From Xylona heveae TC161 (lineage: Eukaryota > Ascomycota > Xylonomycetes > Xylonales > Xylonaceae): a DNA stretch of 64,000 nucleotides. Location of the stretch: assembly GCF_001619985.1 (NCBI RefSeq), contig NW_017264195.1, positions 1-64,000 of the forward strand. Reading direction: 5' to 3'. The translations under genes and the position numbers were made by a program. The stretch's first letter is position 1, and each line of letters starts with the position of its first letter. This document shows, in pieces, positions 34,122-47,059 of this stretch. The notes under the pieces are model-generated. The model ran no database searches and had not been told where the DNA came from. It saw only the letters and a list, made by a program, of their open reading frames with translations.

Positions 34122-35512
34122 GTATTAATTTGCTCTATCCATTTACTTAAATACTGTTCAAATTCTTTTTTAATTTCATTAATGCTACAACGATTCTGCC
34201 TGGCATGCAGCAAGTGCATGCTTGTTTGTATTGTTCATTTCCTCGATGGAGACGACGACGAAATTTCTTTCTGTATACAGAGCGGGTCAGTCGCATGGGA
34301 AGAGCTAGAAGAATGGGAGAACAGCTATTTCCTATTCCATCCTCTTCCTTTTTAGAGAATAGTCTGTTTTAGATCCAACCATGTTATCATGCTATCCTAT
34401 CACCAGAAGGTTTCTCAATTCTTCCCGACATGTCTCCTTCATACTGACTTGCTCCTAGGTTCTCCTATTGGGCTTGACATAGAACCCGGATATGCGATCA
34501 ACCCAGACGTTAGTTCACAGTCGTTTTCTTCTTTTTTCTTCTTTAAGAGCATTGCTGCTAAATCACGTTTCATCCTTGTCAGAAAAGCTACAAAATAACC
34601 TACTCTGTTGAGACGGATCCAAATACTGGCGATGGGCAAGCAATTTATCGCAACTCCGAATACGCTGAAACGTATCAGCCAAATCGGGCCCTTCTTAAGC
34701 GACACTACCGGATGGCTGTGCTGTGCAATATGACGGGCCGGGGGCCAGCCTACGACTAGGATGAGGACATCCCTCCAGGCATGGACCAGGCCCACGAAAT
34801 CTCCAGCTCAGAAGAAGGAAAGTTGCGTTTCGAACTGGAATTGGCAGCGGCAACTAGAGCAAGCACTGCTCAGCTCTAAAAGCAGAATGCCCAGAGAGGC
34901 GGCCAACTTGTAGAATAGCAGCAAAAACTGTCTCGACTGAAGGTGAAGATTTCTGATTTTGAAGAGAAAGATACCATGTATGTCTAGCAAATTCGAATAC
35001 AGAGGCTGTCAAGAAGATTCGCAAAAGCGGGACTCACAGAGTCACAGCCATGCAACAGTTCCACTCGCAAACTACGCCAGCAAGCTCACGAAGAAAGAAT
35101 TGAAAAATGCCGGGCTAAAGGCGGAGTGCCTGCCCCTGCTGCAAAGTTTCGAGAAAATAAGTTGAACGGTCTGGATGCCTGAGTCCAGTTACTCGTAAGC
35201 CTTCCCATGATTTGGCGCTTCGATCAAGTTGATAACGAGAGCTTAGATAAGGACCCCTTGCTGCACTGGCCCCTTTACCCGTTTTGGAGTTAGAGCAATA
35301 CGACTAGTTCCAGTATAATCCTGGTTATATCGTTACCCAGAGTTGTTGCTTTGTCCGGGCCTGATAACGATTCGCCGATATCAGCAAGTTGCTTTTGGCC
35401 CCGGATCTTTCTTGTTAGATGATGATCGATCAGTCAAAATGAATACTTGCTCACTTGCCCTGCATCTCAATTCTGCAATGACCGACGTGAACTCGTTTAA
35501 AGGCCTTCAAGC
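34122..35512 (+). pseudogene. Decayed coding stretch, unrecognised
   Basis: From about 34450 to 35200 pieces on the + strand still read like protein: EPGYAINPDVSSQS, SYKITYSVETDPNTGDGQ, a Q/K/E-rich coiled-coil-like stretch near 34800-34960 and a basic tail. In-frame stops interrupt them (for example after the piece ending GPAYD near 34758), and no splice arrangement gave a continuous protein. It looks like the remains of an ordinary host gene, perhaps with a coiled coil, lying next to the MITE. I do not recognise the family. The rest of the stretch holds nothing I can name except the upstream region of the next regulator. Confidence 0.35.
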
Positions 35513-37870
35513 ATGTCAAAAGTCGAAACTGAATCTCCCATTCGTACCGCTCCAGTTGCGAAACGGCTTCGGGTCGGAGACAGGACATTAGTTGCTTGCC
35601 TGGGCTGCAAGCAAAGGAAACAGAAGGTTTCCCATTCTCAGAACCACATTTTGTTTTCTGCGCCTTGCTAATTGCTCCAAAAAAATAGTGCGACGGCCAA
35701 TCACCGACATGCAGAAACTGTCGTCGCGCTGGACGAGGTTTGCGACGTAAAGTCCTGACTGTTTCCAACTGCTGACCAGCTGGCAGAATGCCTCGTCGAG
35801 GACCCGACCACTAAGCGGCACCAGCCGCGAGGATATCTACAATCGTTGGAAGAGCGTGTGGCTTTCTTAGAAGGAATGCTTCAAAGCGTCAACCCGGATG
35901 TTGCTCGCGATCATCTGGGGCAAAAGGTTGCCGCGGAAAGGGCTTTCAGTACGGAGCAACCTCAAGCCACAGCTTCGGACACCATCAGTAGCACATCTAA
36001 AGACGCTTTAGAAGATGAAAAAGTCGACGACCTTTCTTCAGAAGTTGGTCTACTATGTTTACATGCGGCGGGGCGCGAGCCTCACTATTTCGGCTCCTCA
36101 TCTGGCTTCGCTTTCACAAAGGTCCTGAATTCGTCGCTGAAAAATTTCCGGAGCCAAGGTCCAGGCATTTCTCTTGGGTGCGTGAACGACTCTTCGCTGA
36201 ATACGAGGTCGATTGTGCCACCTTGCCCTCTCCCTAGCAAGCCTGTCGCGAGTATGTTGACGCAGGCGTACTTCGAAAACATACACACCCAATACCCGTT
36301 CCTCCATCGACCAACGTTTGAGAAGTGGGAGGCGGATGTTATGGCTGCAAGGGATGGAGAGCCGAGACATGTAGATTCGATCATGTTGTTTTTCTTATAC
36401 ATGGTAGGCGCTTGTTTTACTGTCGTACGGCATTTGGGTTGCTAAACTGCTTTTACCCAGGTATACGCTGTCGCTTCAATGATTGTTCCATTCAATCCAG
36501 AGGGGTCAGCCGAGGTAAGTTCATGCTACCGAGTCACAGAGATAGAGATGACTGAGGGGCGTAGGGATACAATGCTGCAGCTCAGCAACATATGGATTAT
36601 GTGATCCAACTAGATACCGTCGAATCAATTCAGGCAATCCTGTGCTGTGCCATGTATTCTTTGAGATCTCCTGTTGGTGTATCAATATGGTACGCTATCG
36701 TGTATATCTTCTAAAATTCCTTTGGCTTGATCGCTGACCTTTTTTAGGACACTTTCTGGTTTTGCATTACGACAATGTATGGAGCTAGGACTTCATAGAA
36801 ATACTCGCAAGTACTATCGCAAACAAGATCCTCTACGCTTTGAAATTGGAAAACGAGTATTTTGGTGCTCTTATGGCTTGGACCGGGCTGCTGCAATCAC
36901 GCTTGGAAGACCGTTTGGTATCATGGACAAGGACATTGATGTAGAGGTAAGCATTTTTCCCGTCTCTGGCACTGGTCTAAATTGACAAACTTCCACTCAG
37001 TATCCTCTGGATATAGACGATGCTTTCATCGATGCCTCTGGGTTTCACTCAGCTCCGAGGTCTAATCCGGCTGATCCACCAACGAGCATATCAAGTGCAA
37101 TTCACACCTTTCGGCTCCGACGAATCTGGTCGAGGATCAACGAATCTCTGTATCCGAGCGTAATCTCAGCTGACGCCGATATTCTGGCGTCTCCGGCAGT
37201 GGTTCAGCAGCTGCGAGAGGAGTTGGATGGATGGCATGCCTCGACGCCGCCTCAACTCCCTCCGATTTCTGCCGCACTCTCCACTTTTACATCTCAAGAA
37301 TGGTTCCAGCTGGCCTACGATCATAGCGTTTTGATGCTGTATCGGAAGCATCTCACGACAGAGTACGCCTCCAGAGATGCAAATGCCGGAGCTATATTCC
37401 TTGAATGCACGGCATGCGCTCGAGAAATATGTCATCTTTATCGCCGCCTGTACATCCACCATCCGGTCAGCTACACATGGGGCTCTGTGCATATCCTCTT
37501 CCTTGCAGGTCTGACATATCTGCATTGTCTGTGGACATCACCGGTGCAGGACCAAAACTTTCAGCGAAACGAGGTATATGGCACTTGCACAGCCTGCACG
37601 ATGGTATTGGTGGTAATGGCCGAGCGGTGGAGCGCAGCGGCAAGCTATCGCGACATATTCGAGACGTTGGCCGGCAAAACAATGAGCATGGTCTGCGATA
37701 GGGAGAATGGAGTCTGGCTGGCGCCAAATGAACCTATCATGAGCTTTGAACAAGATCCGGACATGTCTCTGATGAACGAGTGGATCATGAATGCCGTTGA
37801 CGTTGGCATGTGTGGAGGAGTAGAGAAGTTGTTGAGCGATCTCGTGGGAGATCCGTTTTCGAGTTTGTGA
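35513..37870 (+). CDS. Zn2Cys6 fungal-specific transcription factor
   Basis: The start at 35513 gives CLGCKQRKQK, then exons from 35689 (CDGQSPTCRNCRRAGR) and 35787 (ECLVEDP) complete the six-cysteine cluster, followed by a short coiled-coil-like LQSLEERVAFLEGMLQ. Further introns lie at about 36404, 36515, 36690 and 36945. The middle region (YFENIHTQYPFLHRPTFEKWEAD; LRQCMELGLHRNTRKYYRKQ; EIGKRVFWCSYGLDRAAAITLGRP) is the fungal-specific transcription factor domain. The gene appears intact. It lies 2 kb from the ETP cluster beyond the MITE, so it may regulate the cluster, the adjacent permease or neither. Confidence 0.85.
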
Positions 37871-38283
37871 TAACCATATATATATCCACAGGGCAACGGG
37901 TCTAGATGGAGTCACGGTGATGCTTGCTTTGTATAAATTTCACACAATGAATTCTCGGCGCATAGGAGAGCTAGATCCCAAGGCTCGAAGATCTAAATAT
38001 TCCATCGACTTCGTCCTGAGACTTTCAAGATACTGCTACTATCGCAAAAATCTATACATTCCACACTCTACCAAATGACAGGTATTCGCTATCTGCACTC
38101 TACACCAAAACGCCAATGCTGGTCTCTAACTCTGGCAATTCGTAACTACCTCTAAGGTCTTTGCAAGTCATCTGAGAAAATCATTACAAGTCCTTCCAAA
38201 ACTGCTATAAAATAATAAAATAACTATCAATAGTCAATTGAAGCCAACTGGATAATAATAACAACATCAATAACAACAAAAAA
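37871..38283. other. Convergent intergenic region
   Basis: 3' flanks of the regulator and the permease. AT-rich near 38200-38280, nothing recognised. Confidence 0.6.
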
Positions 38284-40010
38284 CTAGTAAAGCCATCTCC
38301 AGCTCGGATCCTTTGGACCCCGGGCAAGCACGTCCGTCGGAACATCCTTTTGCTTGAGCTTGACTCCCTGCGCGGCATCGCGTTTCTTGTTATCCCATCT
38401 CAGATACATTCCAAAAGCAAAACTCAAGAGGATGCCTATGGCCTGGAACACCGCCGTGACGATCAGGGCAGGGAGATACTTGGGGGCGGTATTGGACTTG
38501 AAGGCGATCGAGCTGACGATTCCACCAGAGTTACTCGCGCCGACGAGGACGCCAGTGATGGCGGCGCGTCCGTTCTCGGAGGGCTGGTTGTTGTTGTGCC
38601 AGCTGTGGAAGAGACAGCTGGGTGCAAAAGCGCCAGATGTCAAGAGGAAACACGCAAAGTATGCGAGGCCCTTGTGGTGCAGGGTGTCGACTTTGATCAG
38701 GATAATGTATCCGATCATGGTCAGACACATGGAGAAGCACAGATGGAGGGAGCGTTCTCGGAAGAGATCGGACGAGCGGGTGATGGCGAGGAGAACGACG
38801 CATCCGACGCAGTATGCTGTTTGATTGGGTCAGTAGATGGAAATGCTGGACTAAGGATTAAAAAAAAAAGAGGGGGGAAGGGACGAGGGGAGGATATGGG
38901 AACTTACGAGCAACGGTATACAGGTTTGTCTTGACGATAGTAAATCCCAGACGCTGAACCATTTGGGGCAGAAAGTTGGCTACGGACGCAGTAGCTACAC
39001 CGTACGAAAAGCCAATGCTGGCCCAGATCATGATTCTGATATCTAGAATGCGCTTCAGAGCGGTCTTGAGGTCAAACTTTTCGTCCGTCTCGACGCTACA
39101 ATCTTGAAGGAGACGCTGCTCGCCGACAATCTTTTCTTCTTCTGTGAACCAGCTGCATTGACTCATGCTTTTGGGAAGAATCCACAGCGCACAAGAGGCA
39201 AGAATGACGGTAGCGCCGCCTTCGATGATCATGAGCCACTTCCACCCGGGAACATGGGGGTCTTTGATCTGGAAGACGCCAAAGGCGAGTAGGCCGCTGA
39301 ATGCGCCAGCGATGGTGGCTGATCCGTAGAATATGGCCATACGGAAAGCGAGTTCGTTTCGTGTGTAAAAGAGGGTGAGGTAGAAGGTCACGCCGGCGAA
39401 GAAACCGGCTTCAAAGGCGCCCATGATGAGACGAAGAACAATAAGGCCTGCCCAGTTGTGAGCGGCACATTGGAGCATGGTCATTGAGCCCCTGTGTTTA
39501 CGAGTCTTGAGTCAGTACTGTGTGAAATACCAAAGGTTTTGAGAGGTGTTTAGGTTTGATTTGCGCTTACCATCCGATCATGAGGGTAGGAAGCATGATT
39601 TTTCCGCTGAATCTCTTCAGCAGCAAGTTCATGGGCAGGTCTAGTAGACAGAATGTAATGTAAAAGAGAACCAATGTGATCGAGTATTGGTTTCCGTGCA
39701 TATGCAGGTCTCCCTCGAGACCATCGGTTTTGGCGTTTCCCAAGTTTGACCGGTCAACGCTGTTGAATAGATACATCAAACTAAGAAGAGGTAGAAGTCT
39801 TTTTTTCACGAGTCAGCGGGATATATCAAACATGGTGTTTTCATTGTATTGGAACACGGACCTTGTATCAAGCTTCCATACGACCCGCTTCTGAACCACG
39901 GGGTCAATGGCTGAGAAGACCTCGCCATATCCCATGTCGCCGTTCTTGCTTCCCTCCACGTCGCTCTCGACGGTTGGGGTCTTGATGTTCTTGCCATCGT
40001 CCGTTTCCAT
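38284..40010 (-). CDS. MFS permease, Dal5/anion:cation symporter family
   Basis: Four exons, 40010-39862, 39798-39571, 39491-38908 and 38816-38284, give 497 residues. The early YLFNSVDRSNLGNAK segment and the helix reading LRLIMGAFEAGFFAGVTFYLTLFY are signatures of the allantoate/Dal5-like family, which imports carboxylates such as allantoate, nicotinate, biotin or pantothenate. About 12 hydrophobic segments are present, with a charged central loop (residues about 240-280) and a basic C-terminal tail. The start follows a poly-T tract (40050-40066 on the + strand). The substrate cannot be read from sequence. It is divergent from the amadoriase gene. Confidence 0.85.
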
Positions 40011-41233
40011 TGGAGAAATTGCGTTTGCAAGAAACCAGATATGTGTGGTTTTTTTTTTTTTTTTGCTAGAAATGTCTGGATCTAGATGATCCTTCAATAT
40101 TATGGTGTAGAGGTCCAACTGAATTGCTAATTCAAAAATGTGTCAATGGACAAGTCAAGAAAACATCAAAAGATCAACAGTGAAATATATCTTCCGTTTA
40201 TATCCACCGAGCTAATCATGCCAAGGCCAACAATAAATGCATGATTGATGAAGACACACCCAAGGAGGGTCAACAAGCACATGGGAAGCATGGAAGCTTG
40301 TTCAAAGATAGGAAACTACCACTAGGGCGGTATGCGGGTAAATGCGATAAGCCTGTTGCATGTCTAGAGATGGTGGCCTGCGCGGTCTTTGGCCTGAGAA
40401 GCCGTTGTTGTCTTGGCTGTAGTCGCACGACTGCATCCTTGGTTCCTGGCGGGGAAAACAATGCCCCAGAGATAGTAGACGAGGAACGTCCCGACGAACC
40501 TCCGCTAGTCCGGGTACAATTCGTGTCATAGTTTCAGGCAATATACGCTCCGTACGGGTATCAGAGACCAATATTCAGCAAAGACACTATTAGCCTCCCG
40601 CCCTGAAGGACCGATAAATTGCGGGGACCTATTGGAGAGCCAGGCATGATCCAAGTTCAGGAGAGATGTCGGAACATTCCTCCAATAACAGTTGAAGCAG
40701 CGCCGGTTCAATGATAGCCGTTGGGGACGGTCGGGGTTGGGCCGATCTAGTGGCCGACGGTTCAAGATCGTATTCTTCCGACGTCTACAAAGAAGGTTAG
40801 TATTTGGCCATCCATTCGAATTGACACCTATTATGTACTCTACCTGAGATGTACGAAAATGATAAACGAATTACTGCATTATTATTGAACGATGATCATG
40901 TCAAGTAGATTGTTCTCCTCACAGGCATCTTAAGAGCTCATTCGGTCATATCTATCCCCGAAATGCGTAGTCTGGCTGGGACTAGTTGAGACCGCGGCAA
41001 ACCTCCCGCTCGAACCGATCAGGATAACCGTCAGGCCGTCAGACCGCTATCTTCCGATCCAGGGTCGCTGGGATCTCCTCCATCAACACTTTGTTGTCTT
41101 GACTAATCTAGTGTGTATGCTATATATTATAGCAATGACGTGCTCCAATTGCGTGTTTGTTTCGCAACGCCGCGTTCTTGCCGTTGCTCTCCGCGGTCTG
41201 CTGCAACGACTGTACGATATACATTGAACAAGA
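40011..41233. other. Divergent intergenic region, permease / amadoriase
   Basis: About 1.2 kb with a 16-17 base poly-T tract near 40050. Short open frames on both strands show no family resemblance. I see no gene. Confidence 0.5.
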
Positions 41234-42811
41234 ATGGCTTCAAGACCTCTGCCCCCGTCCAAAGACGCGCCTATCGTGATCATCGGGGCGGGCATCTTTG
41301 GTCTCAGCACATCAATTCAACTTGCGCAAAGGGGATATACGAATGTCACTGTCATTGACCATCAACCGTATGATGTTTCGCAATATTCTTATGATGCGGG
41401 CTGTGATGCTGCTTCGGCAGGTATGTGCACCACGGCATTCAGATAACCACAAGCATGCCCCGCATCGATTTAATATCTAGCCTTAAATGTTGACTCTTGT
41501 TGGAATTCAGACATCAACAAAATCTTCAGAAGTGCATATGGTTCGCAAACCGTGTACCAAGACATGTCACTAGAGGCAACGAATGACTGGAACGCATGGA
41601 ACGCCGAGCTGGCATCCATGGCTCGGCCCCCACCGGGACTCACAAACCACGACGAGCTCTTTGTGAAAAACGGAAACGTTTCGATTACAGACCAATCCTC
41701 TCTACCTGATTTCGAGCTGCAGTCATATAATAACATAAGCGCTGCGGGATTGCGAAACAACCAGGTGATACTAACAAACGACGAAGACGTCCAGCGAGCG
41801 AAACTCAGCGGATACGGCTATGCCGTGGATCCATTTGGTCGCAAAGCTCGCGGCCACTCGTTTGTAGGGTTATTAGATATGGGCGGAGGGTTTATGCGCG
41901 CTGCCAAAGCCTGCCGCTTTGCGCTTCACAAAGCCAGACAGTCGGGCGTCAACTTCATCTTGTCGCCCAAGGGAGGGCGATTCGAGTCATATGTCTATGC
42001 TGCGACGGACCCGACTCAGGTCACTGGCGTGCGTACCGCCGACGGAAACGTACATAACTCTGCGCTTACCATTGTAGCTGCTGGTGGATGGACTCCGACC
42101 TTGGTGCCGGAGCTTGACGGCCTTTGCGAAACAACCGCGGGCACGGTTGTTATGGTTCAGCTTCCCGTGGACTCGCCACTTTATGCTCGATATGCGCCGG
42201 AAAACTTTCCATCGTGGTCGTACAAGATGCGGGATGGTGCAGCTGGAGGCCTGTACGGCTTTCCCAGGGACGAGAATGGTGTTGTAAAGATTGGATATCG
42301 TGGAACTAAGTTTACGAACCCGCAAATCCAACCAGATGGCAAAATACGCAGTACCCCTGTCACGCGGTGGACAGCGGAGGAGAAAATCACCACCGTGCCC
42401 AAGACTGGACTCGACGTGATCCGCAAGTTCATTCAGGATTTCATGCCCGATATACTGGATGCAAATCTCTCAATCACAAAATCGCGGATCTGTTGGTACA
42501 ATGACAGTTATGACAATCACTTCGTCGTAGATCACGTGCCTGGGAAGAAAGGGCTGATGGTCGCGACGGGTGGCAGCGGCCATGCGTTCAAATTTTTGCC
42601 AAATATTGGGAAATATATTGTGGATGTGGTCGAAGGAAAGGGCCTGGACCGGGCGCTCATTAAGCATTGGAAATGGAGGGCGCTGGCGCCCAACCAGCCT
42701 TTTGTGAACAAATTGATGGAGGGTTATGCTGGCGCTCGCGTTCTAAGCAAGCAAGAGCTTCTCGAAGCGGAGAAGCAGAAGCTTGCAAATAACCCCAGGG
42801 CCAGGATATAA
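41234..42811 (+). CDS. Fructosyl-amino-acid oxidase (amadoriase) / DAO-family flavoenzyme
   Basis: Two exons, 41234-41420 and 41511-42811, give 495 residues. The N-terminal PIVIIGAGIFGLSTSIQLAQRG is the FAD-binding site. GCDAASADINKIFRSAYG (formed by the splice) and the C-terminal HFVVDHVPGKKGLMVATGG and SGHAFKFLPNIGKYI are strongly like fungal fructosyl amine oxidases. A KLA/SKL-type ending is not seen; the end is NPRARI. These enzymes oxidise Amadori products to free amino acid, glucosone and H2O2. Related saccharopine or pipecolate oxidases are less likely but not excluded. It shares its upstream region with the Dal5-like permease. Confidence 0.85.
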
Positions 42812-42979
42812 GTGATATAATCCTCTATGATTATAGTGTATTTAGAATTGAGCATAGCCGACGCTAGAGGTCAAAATAAAGATGAGAAACATGACAACAA
42901 ACAAGTAAATGAACCAGGGTATCGCCCACGAATTTCCACCATTATAAAAACGAAAAGTAATAAAGAAAGCCGGGCTCCT

Positions 42980-44480
42980 TCACGGCAAGGGATTAGTGGT
43001 GACAGACCCTTTGTCCTTTGTTGGAGAACCATGCTCAACGTGGGATTTCCCGCCGCGCTCAATATCGAATCCAATTGCCTTTGCGTCATCAGAGCCGCGC
43101 CGCGGTTTTATCCGCGGGTCATCTCGATTCTCATCATTGTAGTTATGAGATGGATTATAAATGGCTTCCTGGCTGACTGAAGTGATGCCGGAAATTGACG
43201 TTAATGATCGGCACCGTTGGCCACGCTTGAAAGGGTTCAACACCCCAGCTCGACGTCGATTGCCATCAAAACTAGCTAGATGCGATGCCTCCATTTTGCT
43301 TCCAGAGGCACTGGTGTGGCGTCCCGAAAACGACCGTAGACCAAAGAGCATGCGCAGTAGCGGCCACCAGCACATGAGATTTGAAACGTATATGGATGTT
43401 GACGATTCGCGAATGTGCCAGACCATGTAAACCGGGATCGTGGGGAACGAGAAATTATAGTATTTGTTTAGAATTGCAGCTACTATGACGAAGATGCCGA
43501 GAGAAAAGACAGCCAGCAGGATTCCTTTTCTGATTTGTCAAAGCGTCAGTATAAAGCACGATTCGTATCTGTTATGAAAGATTATACCGACTTCAATGGA
43601 GGAAGCTGAGTCTTCACGATCAGAGGGATTGGGATAGCCAGCATTAAAGCGTCTGATGAGATGTTGAATACTGTCTGGGTAACGCAATATTTGAAGTAAT
43701 TGGCGCATTGGTAATCTCTTGGCGGGACTGCCCAATAATCGGAAAAAGGGCGACAGTAGACAAAGAAGAATGTGATTTCGATAAAGACGAATCCAAATGC
43801 GACATATCCTGCAAGGATTTTGACGAAGAGATTCTGCCTAAGACCGATCCTGTGATTGGAGATTTGCGGGTGAATTTAGACTCCGCGCAGTCCGGATATG
43901 TCCAGTGATAACTTACGTTAATTTGTGACTGGCATATTGTTAGTTCAAGCTACTATCACACTTGATCAGCTGCTGACTTACTAAAGAGCAAGAATGGAAG
44001 CCTTGACACCCCATAACGTCACGAGCATACACTGTTCGACGCCAATGTCGATTTTACTGCCAAAAATTCGATCGGCGACATCCTTGGGATTTGCCAGCAC
44101 CTTTGGAATGTCTGCGGGATCGATCAAATTGGTAGCATATCTCGCAGCGATTTGTAGGAGGACTAGAAGCGCCGTATAAAAGCACTGTTCAATATGCAGT
44201 CATTAGTAAACTACTCCTGTCCCCAATCTTCCCATTTCGAGTATTAATTTTGTCTCAACATACAAAAGTCACAATCATGACATAGTCGTCAATTTTGAGG
44301 CGTTTTATCGAGCCGGTGCTTATGATTCTAGACCAACTAATGTATATCTCAGCATTGACTGCCTTTTGGGGGATACAAAGCGCTCAAAACGAACATTCGT
44401 CCCCCAAATATAATCACCGCTATGCTATAGAAGATGATCGACTCCTTTAGCAATTGTGCAGGCGTAGGTGCTGAAACCAT
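42980..44480 (-). CDS. PTH11-like rhodopsin-domain membrane protein
   Basis: A multi-exon gene. The start MVSAPTPAQLLKES at 44480 leads to a first TM (IIFYSIAVIIFGGR), followed by DDYVMIV, then an exon with FYTALLVLLQIAARYATNLID, GVEQCMLVTLWGVKASILALY, LAGYVAFGFVFIEITFFFVYCRPFSDYW and CANYFKYCVTQTVFNISSDALMLAIPIPLI, and finally GILLAVFSLGIFVIVAAILNKYY. That gives about seven membrane helices and a cytosolic tail of about 110 residues. The family is the fungal rhodopsin-like/PTH11-related group, often thought to be surface receptors. Introns lie near 44390, 44240, 43950 and 43550. Exact first junctions are uncertain. Ligand unknown. Confidence 0.75.
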
Positions 44481-45935
44481 AATGATCACAGATGGGGCCT
44501 TCTATGACCTTTAACTAGATCCCTCGTTTGGGGTTTGAAACGGCAATGGTTGTCAGAGCCAAGGTTGGAGAAATTTAGAGAGCTGTCAGATTCAAGCATG
44601 CGACATGCGCGCGCGTGCTTGGGGTTAAGAGTCTCCCCGGATCCCATATCGCATCTGCTGAGCTACTCAACGGGGATATCACAACGGCATGAAAGCTGGG
44701 CCCGCTATCAACGTGGGAGAATCCCCCAGCTAACCCGATGCTCTGGAGCCGACCGTAGATTTGCCAAGGGTCAGTGCACTCCATTACCGTGGGAGTCGCT
44801 GATAAGCCGGCGATAATTGCACAAAAAGGGTACAATGGTGACAGGGCTTGCAGCTTCCACCTGCCGCGTTGGGTTCGATCGGAACGGCTCGCGAATGAGA
44901 GGACTTGTAAAAAGCGTCATCAATTACCGTAACACGGGATTGCTGAGGCACAGCTCCTCAGTCAATTTCCGCGTCCTCATAAAAGATAAGGATTCTTCTC
45001 GCCACATCGGATGACTTTTAATCCTCGTCTGTCAAAAGGCCGCCCTCTTGGGGAGGTTGACTTGTCGTAGTCAGTGGTCACTAGTCTTCTCTTTGGATGT
45101 CTTGGATCGCTCTCTTACCCAAAGGACTCTAAGGCCTCAATTAACGGAGCCAAAGCATGTCATACCGTCGTCAGGGTCCGTTGGTGCAAATCGTTAAGCC
45201 CTAAAAGGCAATCATGTAATCTGAAACTTGTGGGCAAAATCGCGAGGGTTTGGACGATCTATTGCACCGTTCAGGGTCCATTGAACCGATCGGGCATATC
45301 CGAAGCCATGCCATCCAGAACTCCGTGAGAGACTCCCAAGTCCGAAGTGCATTATTGTTATCAAGGAAACCCGTCAATAACTGTTAAGGTTCATGATTGG
45401 TCTTTTTCTCGGCCAGCAGCCTCTTTCTGCTTTTCGCTTTTGATGTTCAAGATGCCCCGGCAACTTCCACCCTACTGGCTGCCCGTTTGTAGAATCCCTT
45501 GATTAATGGCTCATATCGCTCGACTCCCTGCGTGTCGATTATTATCGCACGGAATACTCCGGTCCACGCGCATCCCGCGCATCCTCGTTGGCTTGGATGT
45601 TGTGGTCATCCTGGCTAAACCTCTGCCTTTTAATAAAAAAAATAGAAAAAAAAGGATAAGACGAAATAATAATAATAATATTATATTAAAGATGAATAAG
45701 AATAAAACAAATAGAGACTAATATTAGATAATAAAAAGAAATGCACCTTGTGAAGTAAAATGTATAAATGTATAGAAATTAAAATTCATCGTCTATCCAA
45801 TATCTACACAAGCGTTAGTTAACGGGTTGATAACAAAAACAAGGACGTAAACAATCGACGCCAGTATCCATGCTCTCAAAGTGACACAACTGTGTGTTCT
45901 ATATACATACGACATCAGCCATGCAGGGTAAAGCC
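44481..45935. other. Intergenic region with A-rich tract
   Basis: About 1.45 kb without a recognisable gene. Positions 45620-45780 are a low-complexity A-rich tract with AAT repeats. The rest shows short overlapping open frames only. Confidence 0.55.
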
Positions 45936-47059
45936 TTAGACTTCGTTTTCGTTCACTGGCGAAATAGCCTTTCCAGTTTCCAAGAAAGACCTTATGTTTT
46001 CCAAACATTCCAGCTCCGCTCTTTGCCATGACGCATTCGTGAGACCTCCAAGATGGGGTTGGAGGGTGCAGCGGTCGCTATCAATGAAGTATTGCTTGAT
46101 CTCCGGTTCCTCTTCAAAGACATCCAAGCCTGCACGTCGGACCTTTCCAGTCTCCATTGCTTCAATGAGTGCATCTTCGTCAACGATGGGTCCACGAGCA
46201 GTGTTGACGAAAAAGACACCATCCTTCATCTTCGCAAATTGCTCGTGAGAGATCATCTTAGTGGTCGCGTCATTAAGAGGACAATTGACCGAGATGACGT
46301 CGGAGGTTGAAAGCAGCTCATTCAGTCTCGCGCAATACGCCGCACCATAGCGAGACTCCTCCTTTGCAGAAAGTTGGTTCCTATTGTAATATTGAACCTT
46401 CATATTGAACACAGCAGCTTTATGCGCCAAATGCTAGAAATTGTTAGCGGAATCCTCATGATTGTATCTTGACATGCTTTCGTACCTTGCCAATGCTTCC
46501 CATCCCAATAATACCCAAGGTCAACCCGCTTGGGTCGACAGTTGGAGAATGGTCGTGTCTCCATTTCCCTGTCCGTGCAGAGTTCTCCGCCCGTGTAGCA
46601 TCCTTCAAAACGGCCAGCATCAAAAAGATTGCCATGTCTGCTGTAGCCTCCGAGACAGCATTTCGAGTATTACAGAAGATCACCCCGTTCTTAGTCATCC
46701 AGTCCACGTCGAATTCATTGTAACCCGCCGAACCAGAAACCATAATCTTGCAACCCGGAAGCAGACCTTGAAGCAGTTCGGCATCGAAAGGCTCGTAAGG
46801 CTTTGTGCCCATACGGATCAGAAGAGCGTCGTACGGACCGGAAGAAGCGACCTTTTCGGGCACTTTGCGGATGACCTCTTCTCGTGTAGTTGCTTCCAAT
46901 ACCTGTACAAAATTAGCTCATGCCGGAATGGTCAAAGATATATATTCCTACATCGAATTGGAATTTGGCCTTAAATTCCTTCATGTATTCTTCACCAGCA
47001 CATTCAGGGTAGGTAAACGCAAGCACCTTGGGCTTGTCCGAGATTGCTGATGGTGCCAT
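45936..47059 (-). CDS. D-isomer-specific 2-hydroxyacid dehydrogenase
   Basis: Three exons, 47059-46952, 46902-46486 and 46433-45936, give 340 residues. Family marks: SGSAGYNEFDVDW and NAVSEATADMAIFLML (substrate domain), GLTLGIIGMGSIGK (NAD-binding GxGxxG), NCPLNDATTKMI, FVNTARGPIVDEDAL (catalytic Arg), GLDVFEEEPEI (catalytic Glu) and QPHLGGLT (catalytic His). It should reduce glyoxylate/hydroxypyruvate or a similar 2-oxoacid with NAD(P)H, in the cytosol. The first exon reads MAPSAISDKPKVLAFTYPEC. The exact substrate is not clear. Confidence 0.87.
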
